A stretch of DNA of 64,000 nucleotides from positions 28,418 through 92,417 of the forward strand of contig NZ_JAGGPS010000042.1 of assembly GCF_018613725.1 (NCBI RefSeq). Reading direction: 5' to 3'. Positions 24,348 through 36,886 of this stretch are shown here, one piece after another. Numbering within the stretch: the stretch's first letter is position 1; each line of letters begins with the position of its first letter. The notes beneath the pieces are model-generated. The model saw nothing but the letters and a program-made list of their open reading frames with translations, had not been told where the DNA came from and searched no databases. This stretch comes from Hymenobacter sp. ISL-91 (GTDB taxonomy: Bacteria > Bacteroidota > Bacteroidia > Cytophagales > Hymenobacteraceae). The translations under genes were made by a program, and so were the position numbers.

Positions 24348-26621
24348 TTAGTTCTTAGCGGGGGAGAAGCTGCGCAGGCGCAGCGAGTTGGTGAGCACCG
24401 ACACCGAGCTCAGGGCCATGGCCCCGGCCGCGAGCATGGGCGAGAGCAAAATGCCGAAGAAGGGGTAGAGTAGCCCCGCCGCCACCGGAATGCCCAGCGT
24501 GTTGTAGATGAAGGCGAAGAACAGGTTCTGCTTAATGGTGCGGATGGTTTGGCGCGAGAGCTCAGTGGCCGTGACCACGCCCTGCAAATCCGAGCGCATG
24601 AGCGTGATGCCGGCCGCCTCCATGGCCACGTCGGTGCCGCCGCCCATGGCCAAACCGATGTCGGCCTGGGCCAGGGCCGGCGCGTCGTTGATGCCGTCGC
24701 CCACCATGGCCACGATGCGGCCCTCAGCCTGCAGCTCCTTGACTTTACCGGCCTTGCCACTAGGCAGCACCTCGGCGAAATAGCGCTTGATGCCCACCTG
24801 CGCGGCTACCTGAGCCGCCGTCTGGGGGTTGTCGCCAGTCATCATCACCACCTCGATGCCCATGGCCTGCAGGCGCTTGATGGCGGCGGCCGACGTCTCG
24901 CGCACGGTGTCGGCCACCCCGATGAGGCCCACGGCCTGCTGGTTAACGGCGACATACAGTACGGTCTTGGCCTGGGCCAGCAGCTCATCGGCTTGCCGGC
25001 GCACGGCGGGCGAGAGGCTGATGCCGGCCTCGTCGAGCAGGCGGAAGTTGCCGATGAGCACGGCCTGCCCGTTGACGGACGCCTGCGCGCCTTTGCCTTC
25101 GATGGCCTGAAAACCGGTGGCCGGAATGGCCGGGGCCTGCTGGGCATCGGCGTAACGCACCACGGCTTCGGCCAGCGGGTGCTCGCTCTGCCGCTCCACG
25201 GCGGCCACTACCTGCAGCAGTTGGGCCGCGTCCTGTCCCTCGGCGGGCACAAAGTCCGTCACGGCCGGTTCGCCGCGGGTGATGGTGCCGGTCTTGTCGA
25301 GCAGCACGGTATTTACCTGGTGGGCTTTTTCCAGGGCCTCGGCGTTGCGAATCAGCACGCCGTGCTCGGCGCCCTTGCCGGTGCTGACCATGATAGCCGT
25401 GGGCGTGGCCAAACCTAAAGCACAAGGACAAGCAATGATGAGCACTGCCACAAAGTTGACCAAGGCCAGCGGCAGGCGGGCTTCCACCGGGGCCAGGTCA
25501 AACCAGAGCACAAACGTGAGAATGGCAATGACCACCACCGTGGGCACGAAAATGGCGCTGACCTTATCGGCCAGGCGCTGGATGGGGGCACGGCTGCCCT
25601 GGGCGTCCTCCACCAGCTTCACAATCTGCGAGAGCATGGTATCAGCCCCCACCTTGGTCACCCGGAAGCGGAAAGAGCCCGTCTTGTTGAGCGTGGCGCC
25701 GAATACCGGGTCCCCGGTCTTCTTTTCCACCGGCAGGCTTTCGCCCGTGAGCATGGCCTCGTCCACGGCAGAAGTACCTTCTTCAATAACGCCGTCGGTG
25801 GCCACTTTTTCGCCGGGGCGCACCACGACAAGGTCGCCCAGCTGCACCTGCTCGATGGGCACGTCCACCTCCTGGCCGTCGGGCCGCACCACTCGGGCCG
25901 TTTTGGCCTGCAAGCCCATCAGCGCCTTGATAGCGGCCGAGGTTTGCGTCTTGGCCCGCAGCTCCAGCACCTTGCCCAGCAGAATCAGGGCAATGATGGT
26001 GGCCGTCGTATCATAGTACACCTCGGGCATAAGGCCCCGGCGCATAAACCAGCCCGGCACCACGGTGGCCGCCAGGCTGTACAGAAAGGCAGCCCCGGTG
26101 CCCACGGCAATCAGCGTGTCCATGTTGGCGGCGCGGTGCTTGAAGCCGTTCCAGGCCGAGGTAAAGAATTCGCGCCCGCTGTAGAACAGCACCGGCAGGG
26201 TGAGCACCAGGAGGCCGTAGTTCAGCCAGTGCATATTCACACGGGCCATCATCGCGGGCCAGAGCATAAGCATGCTCAGGGGCATGATGAGTATGGCCAG
26301 CACCGTGGCTACCCAGAAGCGGCGCTTGAGCTTGACGTAGGCGAGGGCCTTCTGTTGGTCGATTTCCGCTTGCCGGTCGGCGGCGCTGGTGTCTGGCGCG
26401 CGCTCGGTTACGCCGTAGCCGGCCTTGACCACGGCCTCTTTTAAGGTGGCCGGGGTGGCCTGGGCGGGCAGGTATTCAATCGTCGCTTTTTCGGTAGCGA
26501 AGTTGACCATGGCCCGCTGCACCCCGGGCGTGCGGGTCAGGGACTTCTCAACGAAGGACGCGCACGAGGCGCAGGTCATGCCTTCAATGTCGAGGGTTTC
26601 GGTCTTGGTCGTTGGTTCCAT
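24348..26621 (-). CDS. copA: Cu(I)-exporting P1B-1 ATPase
   Basis: A 757-residue copper exporter. One N-terminal HMA domain ([17 protein letters not shown], residues 10-26) is followed by eight hydrophobic segments. It has TGES, the CPC metal site ([14 protein letters not shown], about 399), DKTGTITRG (about 440), SEHPLAEAV and [17 protein letters not shown] (about 640). The YN and MxxSS residues of the copper branch ([30 protein letters not shown]) are present, so copper or silver is the substrate. It heads the leftward operon copA, cupredoxin, AraC-HMA; two regulon motifs lie 120 and 176 nt upstream. Confidence 0.95.
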   Translation of the reverse strand: MEPTTKTETLDIEGMTCASCASFVEKSLTRTPGVQRAMVNFATEKATIEYLPAQATPATLKEAVVKAGYGVTERAPDTSAADRQAEIDQQKALAYVKLKRRFWVATVLAILIMPLSMLMLWPAMMARVNMHWLNYGLLVLTLPVLFYSGREFFTSAWNGFKHRAANMDTLIAVGTGAAFLYSLAATVVPGWFMRRGLMPEVYYDTTATIIALILLGKVLELRAKTQTSAAIKALMGLQAKTARVVRPDGQEVDVPIEQVQLGDLVVVRPGEKVATDGVIEEGTSAVDEAMLTGESLPVEKKTGDPVFGATLNKTGSFRFRVTKVGADTMLSQIVKLVEDAQGSRAPIQRLADKVSAIFVPTVVVIAILTFVLWFDLAPVEARLPLALVNFVAVLIIACPCALGLATPTAIMVSTGKGAEHGVLIRNAEALEKAHQVNTVLLDKTGTITRGEPAVTDFVPAEGQDAAQLLQVVAAVERQSEHPLAEAVVRYADAQQAPAIPATGFQAIEGKGAQASVNGQAVLIGNFRLLDEAGISLSPAVRRQADELLAQAKTVLYVAVNQQAVGLIGVADTVRETSAAAIKRLQAMGIEVVMMTGDNPQTAAQVAAQVGIKRYFAEVLPSGKAGKVKELQAEGRIVAMVGDGINDAPALAQADIGLAMGGGTDVAMEAAGITLMRSDLQGVVTATELSRQTIRTIKQNLFFAFIYNTLGIPVAAGLLYPFFGILLSPMLAAGAMALSSVSVLTNSLRLRSFSPAKN

Positions 26622-26740
26622 AGAAATAAGCAGCCGTAGTGCTGCATTGGGCCGGGAAACCCAAGGCTCCCTAGGCTAGAAAGTACAGTACAAAGGAACG
26701 GCGCCCCCGCGGCGGGGTTAGTACGGAATCTCACCCGAAA

Positions 26741-26808
26741 CTTGCATAATTTGCACGTTGCAGGCGGGCAAGGGATTTACATAATCCGGCCGAAGGCTTG
26801 CATAATTT
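26741..26808 (-). promoter_or_regulatory. Two copper-island operator motifs upstream of copA
   Basis: Read toward copA, AAATTATGCAAG occurs at 26741-26752 and again at 26797-26808; a weaker relative (ATTATGTAAA) lies at 26776-26785. They fall in the 380-nt gap between copA and the divergent gene at 27001, so they could serve both. The rest of this gap shows no gene. Confidence 0.65.
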
Positions 26809-26973
26809 TGCGCTGCTTGCCGGGGGCTTTTTTCCCTGACTGCCGCCTAAAACAGCCTGGTGGCCATTTGCGGTCCTTTTTCGCGGGTTAAGCGGCCACC
26901 CACAGGAACGGCCCGGAAACTCTTTATTTAGAAATGGGGTAGATAAGCGGTACCGCCTTTTCGTGGAGAAGTC

Positions 26974-26981
26974 TACTTTTG
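26974..26981 (+). promoter_or_regulatory. TACTTTTG -7 box for the rightward copper operon
   Basis: An exact TAnnTTTG match, 19 nt before the ATG at 27001. A -33 TTTG is not clear. It would drive the genes from 27001 to the right. Confidence 0.55.
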
Positions 26982-27000
26982 CGGTTGCTTAGCGCCTGTC

Positions 27001-27483
27001 ATGTTCCGTAGCCTGTCCCCTTTCCGCCGTTTGCTGGCGACGAGCTTCCTGCTCGTCTTCGTCAACGTGTTCGTGGGCCAGTGCTACTGCGCCACGCTTA
27101 ACCCAGTGCAAGCGGCCCCGGTGGCCAAGGTCACCCCGCCGCAGAAGCCTTCACACCCTGGCTGCCACGGTCACGACAATGCCACGGCAAAGCAGCAACC
27201 CACCAAGACCAAGCAGGACAATGCCCAGCACAACTCCAAGCCCGCGGGCAAGGATGACTGCTGCCAGGACAACTCGGCTGCTATCCTTAAGTCGCTCACC
27301 ACGCCGGCTGAAAAGCAGCTGATGACGCCCGCGCCGGCTTTGCTGCCGGCCAGCAGCGACTTCTTTTTCCGGCCCGCTGCCGGGCAGTGGGACCGCACCC
27401 ACTCGGTCGTTCTGGTGCTCCGCGAGCACCTGCCCCCCAAAATACCCGACATCCGCATCTTTATTCAGTCCCTGACGGTCTGA
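27001..27483 (+). CDS. Exported Cys/His-rich protein of metal islands
   Basis: A 160-residue protein with a signal-type N-terminus (LLATSFLLVFVNVFVGQCYC). The mature part has HPGCHGHDN and DDCCQDN, likely metal ligands, in a Lys/Gln/Pro-rich context. It ends REHLPPKIPDIRIFIQSLTV, a tail seen in many uncharacterised Bacteroidota proteins next to copper and RND genes. It is first in the rightward copper gene set. The function is unknown; a periplasmic metal-binding role is inferred. Confidence 0.7.
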   Translation: MFRSLSPFRRLLATSFLLVFVNVFVGQCYCATLNPVQAAPVAKVTPPQKPSHPGCHGHDNATAKQQPTKTKQDNAQHNSKPAGKDDCCQDNSAAILKSLTTPAEKQLMTPAPALLPASSDFFFRPAAGQWDRTHSVVLVLREHLPPKIPDIRIFIQSLTV

Positions 27484-27499
27484 TTGATTTGACGCGCCC

Positions 27500-27545
27500 A
27501 AGGCTCGCCCTGGCATAGCTCTGCTATGTCCGGGGCGGGCCTTTG
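27500..27545 (+). terminator. Imperfect hairpin after the first rightward gene
   Basis: AAGGC-tCGCCC pairs with GGGCG-gGCCTT around an inner GCATAG/CTATG stem, followed by TTT. It sits 17 nt after the stop at 27483. It may end or weaken transcription into the rest of the set. Confidence 0.6.
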
Positions 27546-27617
27546 CATTGTCGTGTCCGCCCGGCGCTTAGCTGCCCCCTCCCTCCTTCATCTTCCTGGT
27601 TTTACCCTCGCCTGACA

Positions 27618-27749
27618 ATGAAAAGTTGTTGCGAAGAAGCCGGCGCACCCGCCCCCCAAGGCCCGGTTCGCCGCCTGCTGTCCTACCTGCTCTACGCCGC
27701 GGTAGCTGCCGGGCTGGGCTTCGTGCTCTGGCAGCAGTGGCAGGCCTAG
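27618..27749 (+). CDS. Tiny single-span membrane protein with CC motif
   Basis: A 43-residue protein: MKSCCEEAGAPAPQG, a short linker, then one membrane segment (LLSYLLYAAVAAGLGFVLWQQW). The Cys pair at positions 4-5 could bind a metal. Small proteins of this build occur in Bacteroidota metal islands. The ATG at 27618 is preferred because the frame upstream lacks coding character. Confidence 0.55.
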   Translation: MKSCCEEAGAPAPQGPVRRLLSYLLYAAVAAGLGFVLWQQWQA

Positions 27750-27817
27750 CCGCCCTGCAGCAGCGCCCCGGACTACTGGATATAGTCTCCCCATCTGTTC
27801 AACCCCATTCCCCTTTT

Positions 27818-28765
27818 ATGCACCGCATACCGCTTTCCCTGCTGGCCCTGGCTGGCCTGCTCACCGCCAGCAGCTGCTCGTCCGAAACCGAGTCCAGCAA
27901 AACCACCGACACCGTGACCACGCCCACCAACGGCCCGGCCGAAGGCACCGCCGAGCATGGCGGGGGCCACACCTACGCCTGCCCCATGCACCCCGAGGTG
28001 ACCAGCACCAAAGAGGGCGACAAGTGCCCCAAGTGCGGCATGAACCTGGAGCACAACGACAAGGTGGCCAACGGCAAAACCTACGAAATGAAGCTGGTGC
28101 CAACGCCCACGCAGGTCACGGCCGGGCAGCCCACCACGCTGGCTTTCACGCCCGTGGAAACGGGCAAAGGCTCGGCTCCCGTGCCCCTGGATGTGGTCCA
28201 TGAGAAGAAGATTCACCTCATCATCGTCAGCAAGGACCTGGGCCAGTTCTACCACGAGCACCCCGAGTACACGGCTGCCGGTGACTACAAAGTGAAGTAC
28301 ACCTTCCCAAAGGGCGGCGATTACGTGCTGTTTCAGGACTATACGCCCACGGGCTCGGGCCACCAGCTCGGCCGCCAGCCCCTCACGGTGAAGGGCGCGG
28401 CGTATGCGCCGGTCAAGTTCAAGAACGACGATATGCAGTGGGAGAAGGACGGCTACCAGGCCACCCTCGCCTTCGACAAAGACCTGAAAGTGGGCCAGCT
28501 GCTGGGCATGAAAATCAACATCAGCAAGGACGGCCAGCCGGTGACGGACCTCGCCAATTACCTCGGCGCGCTGGGCCACGTGGTGGTCATCAGCGAGGAT
28601 ACCGAACAGTACCTGCACGTGCACCCCAACGACCAGGCCGACAAGGGCCCGAACATCGGCTTCAACACCAACTTCGAAAAGCCCGGACTGTACCGCGTGT
28701 TCCTGCAGTTCAACCACGCCGGTAAGATTCACACCGGTGACTTCACCATCAACGTGAAGGCCTAG
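27818..28765 (+). CDS. Metal-binding lipoprotein with heavy-metal-binding domain
   Basis: A 315-residue lipoprotein: signal MHRIPLSLLALAGLLTASSC with lipobox. It is followed by a short heavy-metal-binding domain (YACPMHPEVTSTKEGDKCPKCGMNLE, about residues 52-78). The rest (80-315) holds two beta-rich repeats with His clusters (FYHEHPEY, LHVHPND) at equivalent places, suggesting a duplicated copper-binding fold. Such proteins accompany CusABC pumps in Bacteroidota. The start is fixed by the lipobox; upstream open sequence overlaps the preceding small gene in another frame. Confidence 0.8.
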   Translation: MHRIPLSLLALAGLLTASSCSSETESSKTTDTVTTPTNGPAEGTAEHGGGHTYACPMHPEVTSTKEGDKCPKCGMNLEHNDKVANGKTYEMKLVPTPTQVTAGQPTTLAFTPVETGKGSAPVPLDVVHEKKIHLIIVSKDLGQFYHEHPEYTAAGDYKVKYTFPKGGDYVLFQDYTPTGSGHQLGRQPLTVKGAAYAPVKFKNDDMQWEKDGYQATLAFDKDLKVGQLLGMKINISKDGQPVTDLANYLGALGHVVVISEDTEQYLHVHPNDQADKGPNIGFNTNFEKPGLYRVFLQFNHAGKIHTGDFTINVKA

Positions 28766-28827
28766 CGTGGGGGCTGGGCCCCTTCCGGCTTGCCTCTCTC
28801 TTTCTTCCACTTTCCCCAACCACACCC

Positions 28828-29550
28828 ATGAAAAAGTCCGCTTTTTTCCTCGCAGCCCTTTGCTCGGGCTCCCTGCTGGTTGCCAGCTGCAACAGCGACA
28901 AGGCCGCCGATTCGACGGCTACTACCACCGAAACGACCACCGCCGAGGGCACCGCCTCCGGTGACATGGCCGGCATGGACCACTCCGCCGGGGCTACGGG
29001 CAGCGCCGCGGCCGGCGACTCGCCGCAGCTGGTGGCCATGAACGAGATGATGCAGAAGATGCACGCCAGCAAGCCCAAGGGCAACACCGACCACGACTTC
29101 GCCCACCACATGCTGGAGCACCACAAGGGCGCGGTTGTCATGGCTGACATTCAGCTGCGCGACGGCAAAGACGCCACCATGCGCCAGATGGCCGAGAAAA
29201 TCAAAGCCGACCAGCAAAAGGAAATCGCCGAGCTGGAAGCCGCGGCCACCCGCCTCGATAACGCCCCGACCAACTACAAGCCCAACGACCCCACGGACCC
29301 CTTCACCAGCAAGATGAAGGCCTCGATGGACGCCATGATGCCGATGCCAAAAAGCGTGGCAGACCCGGACATGAACTTCAACATGCTCATGACCATGCAC
29401 CACCAGAGCGCCGTGGACATGGCCAAGGCGGAGTTGGCCCACGGCAAAGACACCAAGCTCAAGCAGATGGCCCAGCAGATAATAGATGCCCAGGAGAAGG
29501 AAATAGCGGCCTTCAAGGACTGGCACAATAAGAACGCCGACAAAATGTAG
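28828..29550 (+). CDS. DUF305-family lipoprotein (copper island copy 2)
   Basis: A 240-residue lipoprotein: signal MKKSAFFLAALCSGSLLVASC with lipobox, a Thr/Ala-rich linker with DMAGMDHSAG, then the duplicated DUF305 unit (DHDFAHHMLEHHKGAVVM and DMNFNMLMTMHHQSAVDM). It is a paralogue of 22620-23234 but has a longer linker. It is probably a periplasmic copper-binding or ferritin-like helper. It lies 62 nt after the lipoprotein gene on the same strand. Confidence 0.88.
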   Translation: MKKSAFFLAALCSGSLLVASCNSDKAADSTATTTETTTAEGTASGDMAGMDHSAGATGSAAAGDSPQLVAMNEMMQKMHASKPKGNTDHDFAHHMLEHHKGAVVMADIQLRDGKDATMRQMAEKIKADQQKEIAELEAAATRLDNAPTNYKPNDPTDPFTSKMKASMDAMMPMPKSVADPDMNFNMLMTMHHQSAVDMAKAELAHGKDTKLKQMAQQIIDAQEKEIAAFKDWHNKNADKM

Positions 29551-29592
29551 CCCGAAGGCTACTCCAACCCACTTTACTCCTAACCCCCTCTC

Positions 29593-30144
29593 ATGAAGAT
29601 TTCGCAAATTCTCGCCGCCGCCCTGTTGCTCGCCGCCCCGCTCACCGTTGCCGCTCAGCACAGCCACAAGCCCGGCACCGCTGCCCACGGCCACAAAGCC
29701 GCCGGCGAAACCCACGCCCACAAATCCCCCCACGGCGGAACGGTCCGCACGGCCGGCAAGTACCACCTCGAACTGGTGCAGCAAGCCGGGGAGGTGCACG
29801 TGTACCTGCTCGACGCCAACGAGAAAACCATGCCGCTGGACCGTTCCACCGGCACGGCCATGCTGCTGAGCACGGCGGGCAAAACCACCAGCGTGAAGCT
29901 GACGCCCACCGGCGACCATTTCGTGGCCGCCGTGCCCGCCGGCACTACCCTGCGCACGGCCATCGTGAGCCTGAAAGCCAACGGCAGCTCGCTCAGCGCC
30001 CGCTTTGAAAAGCTCGACGCGGCGGCCAAAGCCAGCAAGGCCACGGCCGCCGCCTACACCTGCCCCATGAACTGCGAAGGCTCGGCCAGCGACAAGCCCG
30101 GCAGCTGCCCGAAGTGCGGCATGGCCCTGGTGAAAAAGTCATAG
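29593..30144 (+). CDS. Exported His-rich protein with heavy-metal-binding domain
   Basis: A 183-residue protein: signal MKISQILAAALLLAAPLTVAAQ, then a His-rich start (HSHKPGTAAHGHKAAGETHAHKSPHGG). A central beta region follows (KYHLELVQQAGEVHVYLLDAN) and a C-terminal metal domain YTCPMNCEGSASDKPGSCPKCGMALV. The last motif is the same heavy-metal-binding domain as in the lipoprotein at 27818. It is likely a periplasmic copper binder serving the RND pump downstream. Confidence 0.8.
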   Translation: MKISQILAAALLLAAPLTVAAQHSHKPGTAAHGHKAAGETHAHKSPHGGTVRTAGKYHLELVQQAGEVHVYLLDANEKTMPLDRSTGTAMLLSTAGKTTSVKLTPTGDHFVAAVPAGTTLRTAIVSLKANGSSLSARFEKLDAAAKASKATAAAYTCPMNCEGSASDKPGSCPKCGMALVKKS

Positions 30145-30246
30145 ACGTCGCCTGCTTTTCGGACGCCGGGCGTCCGGACCCGCTTCGTCTGGGTCGTCTG
30201 CCGCTGCAACGGTAGGCGGCCCGCTGGCTCGCTCTAACCTGATTAT

Positions 30247-31491
30247 ATGAAGTATCTGAAATTGAGAAGTGGCGTGCGTTTCCTGCTGGTTCTGGCCCTT
30301 TTGCTGGGATTCAGTTTCGAAGCTGCGCGCGCCCAAACCATCATCAGCCTGGACAGCGCCGAAGCCCAGACCCTGCGCCGGCACCCCCGGCTGCGGCAGT
30401 CAGCCCAGGAGATTGAGGAGCAGCGCGCCCTCAAGCGGGGCTCGTTTGCACCCGCCAACCCGGACTTTCTGTTTTCGGCCCCCACGGGCGAGATGTGGGC
30501 CCCGGGCGTGGTGCAGACCATTGACCTGCCCAACGTGTACCGGCGGCAGCGGCAGGTAGCGCAGGCCGGCATCACGCTGGCCGAGCGCAACCGCGACGTA
30601 AGCCGGGCCGCGGTACTGCGCGACACCCGCCTGGCCTACCTGAACCTGCAGTTTGCCGAGGCCCAGGTGCGGCAGCTCACCTACCAGGACAGCCTGTTTC
30701 GGGTGTTGCGCCTGGCGACCGAGCGCCTGTTCACGGCCGGCGAAGTCACCTCGCTGCAGCGCATCAGCACCGACGCCGAAGCCCGGCAGGTAACCGTTCT
30801 CTTGCAGCAGGCTACCGCCGACCGGCAGGCGGCCCAGCGCCGCCTGAGTTTGCTGCTGGGCCGCCCCGCCGAAGCCCTGGCCACCAGCACCGACCTGAGC
30901 CGCACCGGCGCGGAGCTGGCCCAGACGGGCACGGCCCTGCTCGGCGCCCTGCCCGCCGAAGACAGCGCCGCCCTGGTGCGCAGCCCCACGCTGGCCGCCG
31001 CCACCCAGAACGTGGCCCTGAGCCAGTCGGGCATCAGCCTGGTGCGGGCCCGGCGCACGCCGGCCCTCACGGTGGGCTATCAGAATCAGGCGTTTGAGAA
31101 CTCCTCTCTAAAATCACGCTTCCAGTTCGGCGTATCGGTGCCCGTCTGGTTCTGGACCTACCGCTCGCAGCTGCAGGCCGCTACGGCCCGCTCGCAGGCC
31201 GCCGGCTACCAGCTGCAGGCCCAGCGCCTGGAACTGAGCAGCCTCTACGAGCAGGCCCTGGCCGACACGCGCAAGTTTTCCACCTCTTTGGCCTACTACG
31301 AGCAAACCGGCCTGCCGCAGTCGCGGGCCATCATCAGCCAGTCGCAGCGCCTGTTCCGGGCCGGCGAAGCCAGCTACCTGCAGCTCATTCTGAGCCTGAA
31401 CCAGGCCTTTGCCATTCAGAATACCTACCTGACCACCATCCGCGACTACCGCCAGGCTTTGGTCGAGCTTAACTACCTGCGGGGCGAATAA
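30247..31491 (+). CDS. TolC-family outer-membrane efflux protein
   Basis: A 414-residue outer-membrane channel: signal peptide ending EAARAQ, then two long helical/strand repeats of the OEP fold (QTLRRHPRLRQSAQEIEEQRALKRG; AERNRDVSRAAVLRDTRLAYLNLQFAEAQVRQL; and the second half from about residue 260). It is the outer part of a tripartite RND pump. It heads the set TolC, accessory protein, adaptor, pump, with short gaps. Confidence 0.9.
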   Translation: MKYLKLRSGVRFLLVLALLLGFSFEAARAQTIISLDSAEAQTLRRHPRLRQSAQEIEEQRALKRGSFAPANPDFLFSAPTGEMWAPGVVQTIDLPNVYRRQRQVAQAGITLAERNRDVSRAAVLRDTRLAYLNLQFAEAQVRQLTYQDSLFRVLRLATERLFTAGEVTSLQRISTDAEARQVTVLLQQATADRQAAQRRLSLLLGRPAEALATSTDLSRTGAELAQTGTALLGALPAEDSAALVRSPTLAAATQNVALSQSGISLVRARRTPALTVGYQNQAFENSSLKSRFQFGVSVPVWFWTYRSQLQAATARSQAAGYQLQAQRLELSSLYEQALADTRKFSTSLAYYEQTGLPQSRAIISQSQRLFRAGEASYLQLILSLNQAFAIQNTYLTTIRDYRQALVELNYLRGE

Positions 31492-31503
31492 CCGTCAACC
31501 ATC

Positions 31504-32115
31504 ATGAAACAACTCCTGATTTTGCTGCTGGGTTTGCTGCTGACCAGCCTGGCCTACGCCCACGGGGGCGAAGACCACGGCGAAGGGCCAAAGGCGGGCA
31601 CGGCAGCGGGCGCTACCTCGTTTTCAGTTGCGGCCCTTTCGGAACAATTCGAAGTGCTGCTACGCTACGAGCCGCTGGAAGGCGGCCAGCCAGCCGACCT
31701 GCGCCTGTTCCTATCCGACTACGCCACCAACGCCCCCATCAAAGGCGCGAAGCTTACGCTGACCAACCCGGAAGATGCCACCCTGAAATGGGCAGTGACC
31801 GAGCAGGAACCGGGCATCTACCTGGTTGAGGGGCAGTTTCCAGCCAATAAGGCCTACAGCTTTGCCCTCAACGTCGTGGCCGGCGAAACGGCCGACCTGC
31901 TGCTGCTCGAAGGCATCAAGGTCGGGCAGAAGCTGCCCGTGGCCGCTGTGGCCCCCGCCGTGGCCCCATCAATTTTCTCGTCCTGGAAAAGCATGCTGGC
32001 CCTGGTCGGGGCCTTTGCGCTGGGCATCGGCCTGACGGCCCTGCTGCTGCGCCGTCGCCGCCCGGCAGCCCCCGTTTCCACTTCAACTCCCGCCATCTAT
32101 GAAAACCACGCATAA
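31504..32115 (+). CDS. Exported membrane-anchored accessory protein of the RND pump
   Basis: A 203-residue protein: signal peptide MKQLLILLLGLLLTSLAYA, then AHGGEDHGEG, a His/Asp-rich start that the next protein also has. A beta-sandwich-like region (FEVLLRYEPLEGGQPADLRLFLSDYATNAPIKGAKLTL) follows and ends in a membrane span with an Arg-rich tail (GLTALLLRRRR). It overlaps the adaptor gene by 17 nt, so the two are translationally coupled. It may load metal onto the adaptor; that is inference. Confidence 0.75.
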   Translation: MKQLLILLLGLLLTSLAYAHGGEDHGEGPKAGTAAGATSFSVAALSEQFEVLLRYEPLEGGQPADLRLFLSDYATNAPIKGAKLTLTNPEDATLKWAVTEQEPGIYLVEGQFPANKAYSFALNVVAGETADLLLLEGIKVGQKLPVAAVAPAVAPSIFSSWKSMLALVGAFALGIGLTALLLRRRRPAAPVSTSTPAIYENHA

Positions 32116-33244
32116 ATTCCTGGCCGCCACGGCCGCGGCCGGCCTGGTATTGGCCGTGCTGCTGCCCCCGCCCACTCCGGTGCTGGCCCACGGCGGCGAA
32201 GACCACGGCGGCGAAGCCAAGGCCAGTACCGGCGTGGCCCTGACCGACGAGGTGCTGCTGCCCAAGGAAAGCCAGTTCCTGTTCGAGGTGCGCACCAACC
32301 TGGCCACCTACTCCACCACATATAGCCGGGCCACGCTCTACGGCACGGTATCGGCCGCAGCGGGAGGGGAAGGGCGGGTCGTCGTCCCCCAGACCGGGCG
32401 CATCGTCAGCCTGGCCGCCCAGGTGGGAAAAGCCGTCCAGGCCGGGCAGACGCTGGCCGTCATCGAGCAAACGCTCGACGCCACCCAGCAAATCGGCCTG
32501 AGCACCGAGCGGGCCAACGCCCAGGCGGAGCTGCGGGCCGCCCAGCAGGACTACGCCCGCCTGCAAAGCATTGCCGACATCGCCGCCCGCAAGGATGTGG
32601 TGGCCGCCGAGCTGCGCCTGCGCCAGGCCCGCCAGAACGCTGGCATCTACAATGGCCAGGCCAGCCAGCGGCGCGTCACCATCACCTCGCCCGTGAGCGG
32701 CACGGTAGACGTGTTTAATCTGGCCGTGGGCCAGCAGGTCAACCAGGGCGACGAGCTGCTGCGCGTCATCAACCCCGGCAAGCTGCGCGTCGAAGCCCAG
32801 GTGTTTGCCCAGGATTTGGCCAAGGTGACGCCCGGCGCCGTGTTCCGGGTGGAAGGCTTGCAGGGACAAGCCGGCGTACCAGCGCGGCTGGTGGTGTTCA
32901 GCAACGTGGTAAATCCCGTGAACCAGGCCCGCCAGCTGGTGCTCGAACTCGACGCCCCGGAAGGCAGCGCCTACCGCGCCGGCCAGGCCGTGAACGTGCA
33001 GGTGGTGGGCCAGACCGGGGGCGGCAAGCCCCAGTTGGTGGTGCCCACCTCGGCCATCACGGATTTGAATGGCAAGCCGGTGGTCTTCGTGCACACCGAG
33101 CCCGAGCGGTTTAAGATTTGCCTCGTGCAGCCGGGGGCCGTCAACGGCCAGCAGACCGTGCTCGTGCAGGGGCAAGTCAACGAAAACGACCGGGTGGTCA
33201 CGGCCGGCACCTACCAGCTCAAATCCATCTACCTCAACCAGTAG
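32099..33244 (+). CDS. RND efflux periplasmic adaptor (CusB/HlyD family)
   Basis: A 381-residue adaptor: signal peptide, AHGGEDHGGEA metal-binding start, then a barrel-sandwich domain split by a helical hairpin (VVPQTGRIVSLAAQVGKAVQAGQTLAVIEQ; hairpin about 135-190; ITSPVSGTVDVFNLAVGQQVNQGDELLRVI). Beta-barrel and membrane-proximal domains follow to the end. It links the inner-membrane pump to TolC. The N-terminal His/Asp cluster is not usual for the family and is shared with the preceding protein. Confidence 0.9.
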   Translation: MKTTHKFLAATAAAGLVLAVLLPPPTPVLAHGGEDHGGEAKASTGVALTDEVLLPKESQFLFEVRTNLATYSTTYSRATLYGTVSAAAGGEGRVVVPQTGRIVSLAAQVGKAVQAGQTLAVIEQTLDATQQIGLSTERANAQAELRAAQQDYARLQSIADIAARKDVVAAELRLRQARQNAGIYNGQASQRRVTITSPVSGTVDVFNLAVGQQVNQGDELLRVINPGKLRVEAQVFAQDLAKVTPGAVFRVEGLQGQAGVPARLVVFSNVVNPVNQARQLVLELDAPEGSAYRAGQAVNVQVVGQTGGGKPQLVVPTSAITDLNGKPVVFVHTEPERFKICLVQPGAVNGQQTVLVQGQVNENDRVVTAGTYQLKSIYLNQ

Positions 33245-33252
33245 CTTTTATG

Positions 33253-33328
33253 AGCTATTAGCTGATAGCTGTTAGCTGTTAGCTTTTTTGAACAAGAGCT
33301 AACGGCTAAGAGCTAGTAGCTAACAGCC
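33253..33328. repeat. Imperfect inverted repeat between adaptor and pump genes
   Basis: Two arms of about 34 bp made of repeated AGCT(A/G)TTAGC-type units face each other around a T-rich loop near 33284-33295. It could form a long stem in the mRNA between the adaptor and pump genes. It may tune pump expression or be a small mobile repeat. Confidence 0.6.
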
Positions 33329-33337
33329 TGCAAACCT

Positions 33338-36559
<3,222 letters not shown>

Positions 36560-36562
36560 GCG

Positions 36563-36874
36563 ATGCTGCACGCCTTTCTGCATATCACGGTGCCGGGGCT
36601 GTATGCCCTGGCCTTTCACCGCCCCCACTGGCGGCGGGTGTGGCTGGTGCTGGCCAGTGCCCTGCTGCTCGACCTGGACCACCTCTGGGCCACCCCCTTC
36701 TACGACCCGGGCCGCTGCAGCATCAACTTCCACACCTTTCACACCTACTGGGCCATCGGCGGCTACGTGCTACTGCTGCTACCCGCCCGCACGCGCATCT
36801 GGGCCGTGGGCTTCCTGCTGCACATGGTGCTGGACTACACCGAATGCTGGCAGCGCGGCATTTACCTGCCTTAA
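36563..36874 (+). CDS. DUF6122-family small membrane protein
   Basis: A 103-residue membrane protein: MLHAFLHITVPGLYALAF, LLLDLDHLWATPFYDPGRCSINFHTFHTYWA and a last span with HMVLDYTECWQ. The Asp/His-rich loop DLDHLWATPFYDP is the family hallmark and is also in the fusion protein at 21698-22468. The gene starts 3 nt after the pump stop, so it is in the pump operon. Role unknown; the retained Asp/His/Cys residues make metal binding plausible. Confidence 0.8.
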   Translation: MLHAFLHITVPGLYALAFHRPHWRRVWLVLASALLLDLDHLWATPFYDPGRCSINFHTFHTYWAIGGYVLLLLPARTRIWAVGFLLHMVLDYTECWQRGIYLP

Positions 36875-36886
36875 CCTCGCTTGCTG

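Noticed and set aside
26621..27000. Small RNA gene or riboswitch in the gap between copA and the divergent operon
   Set aside because: The gap is explained by operator motifs and a TACTTTTG box; no stable folded element or known riboswitch core was recognised.
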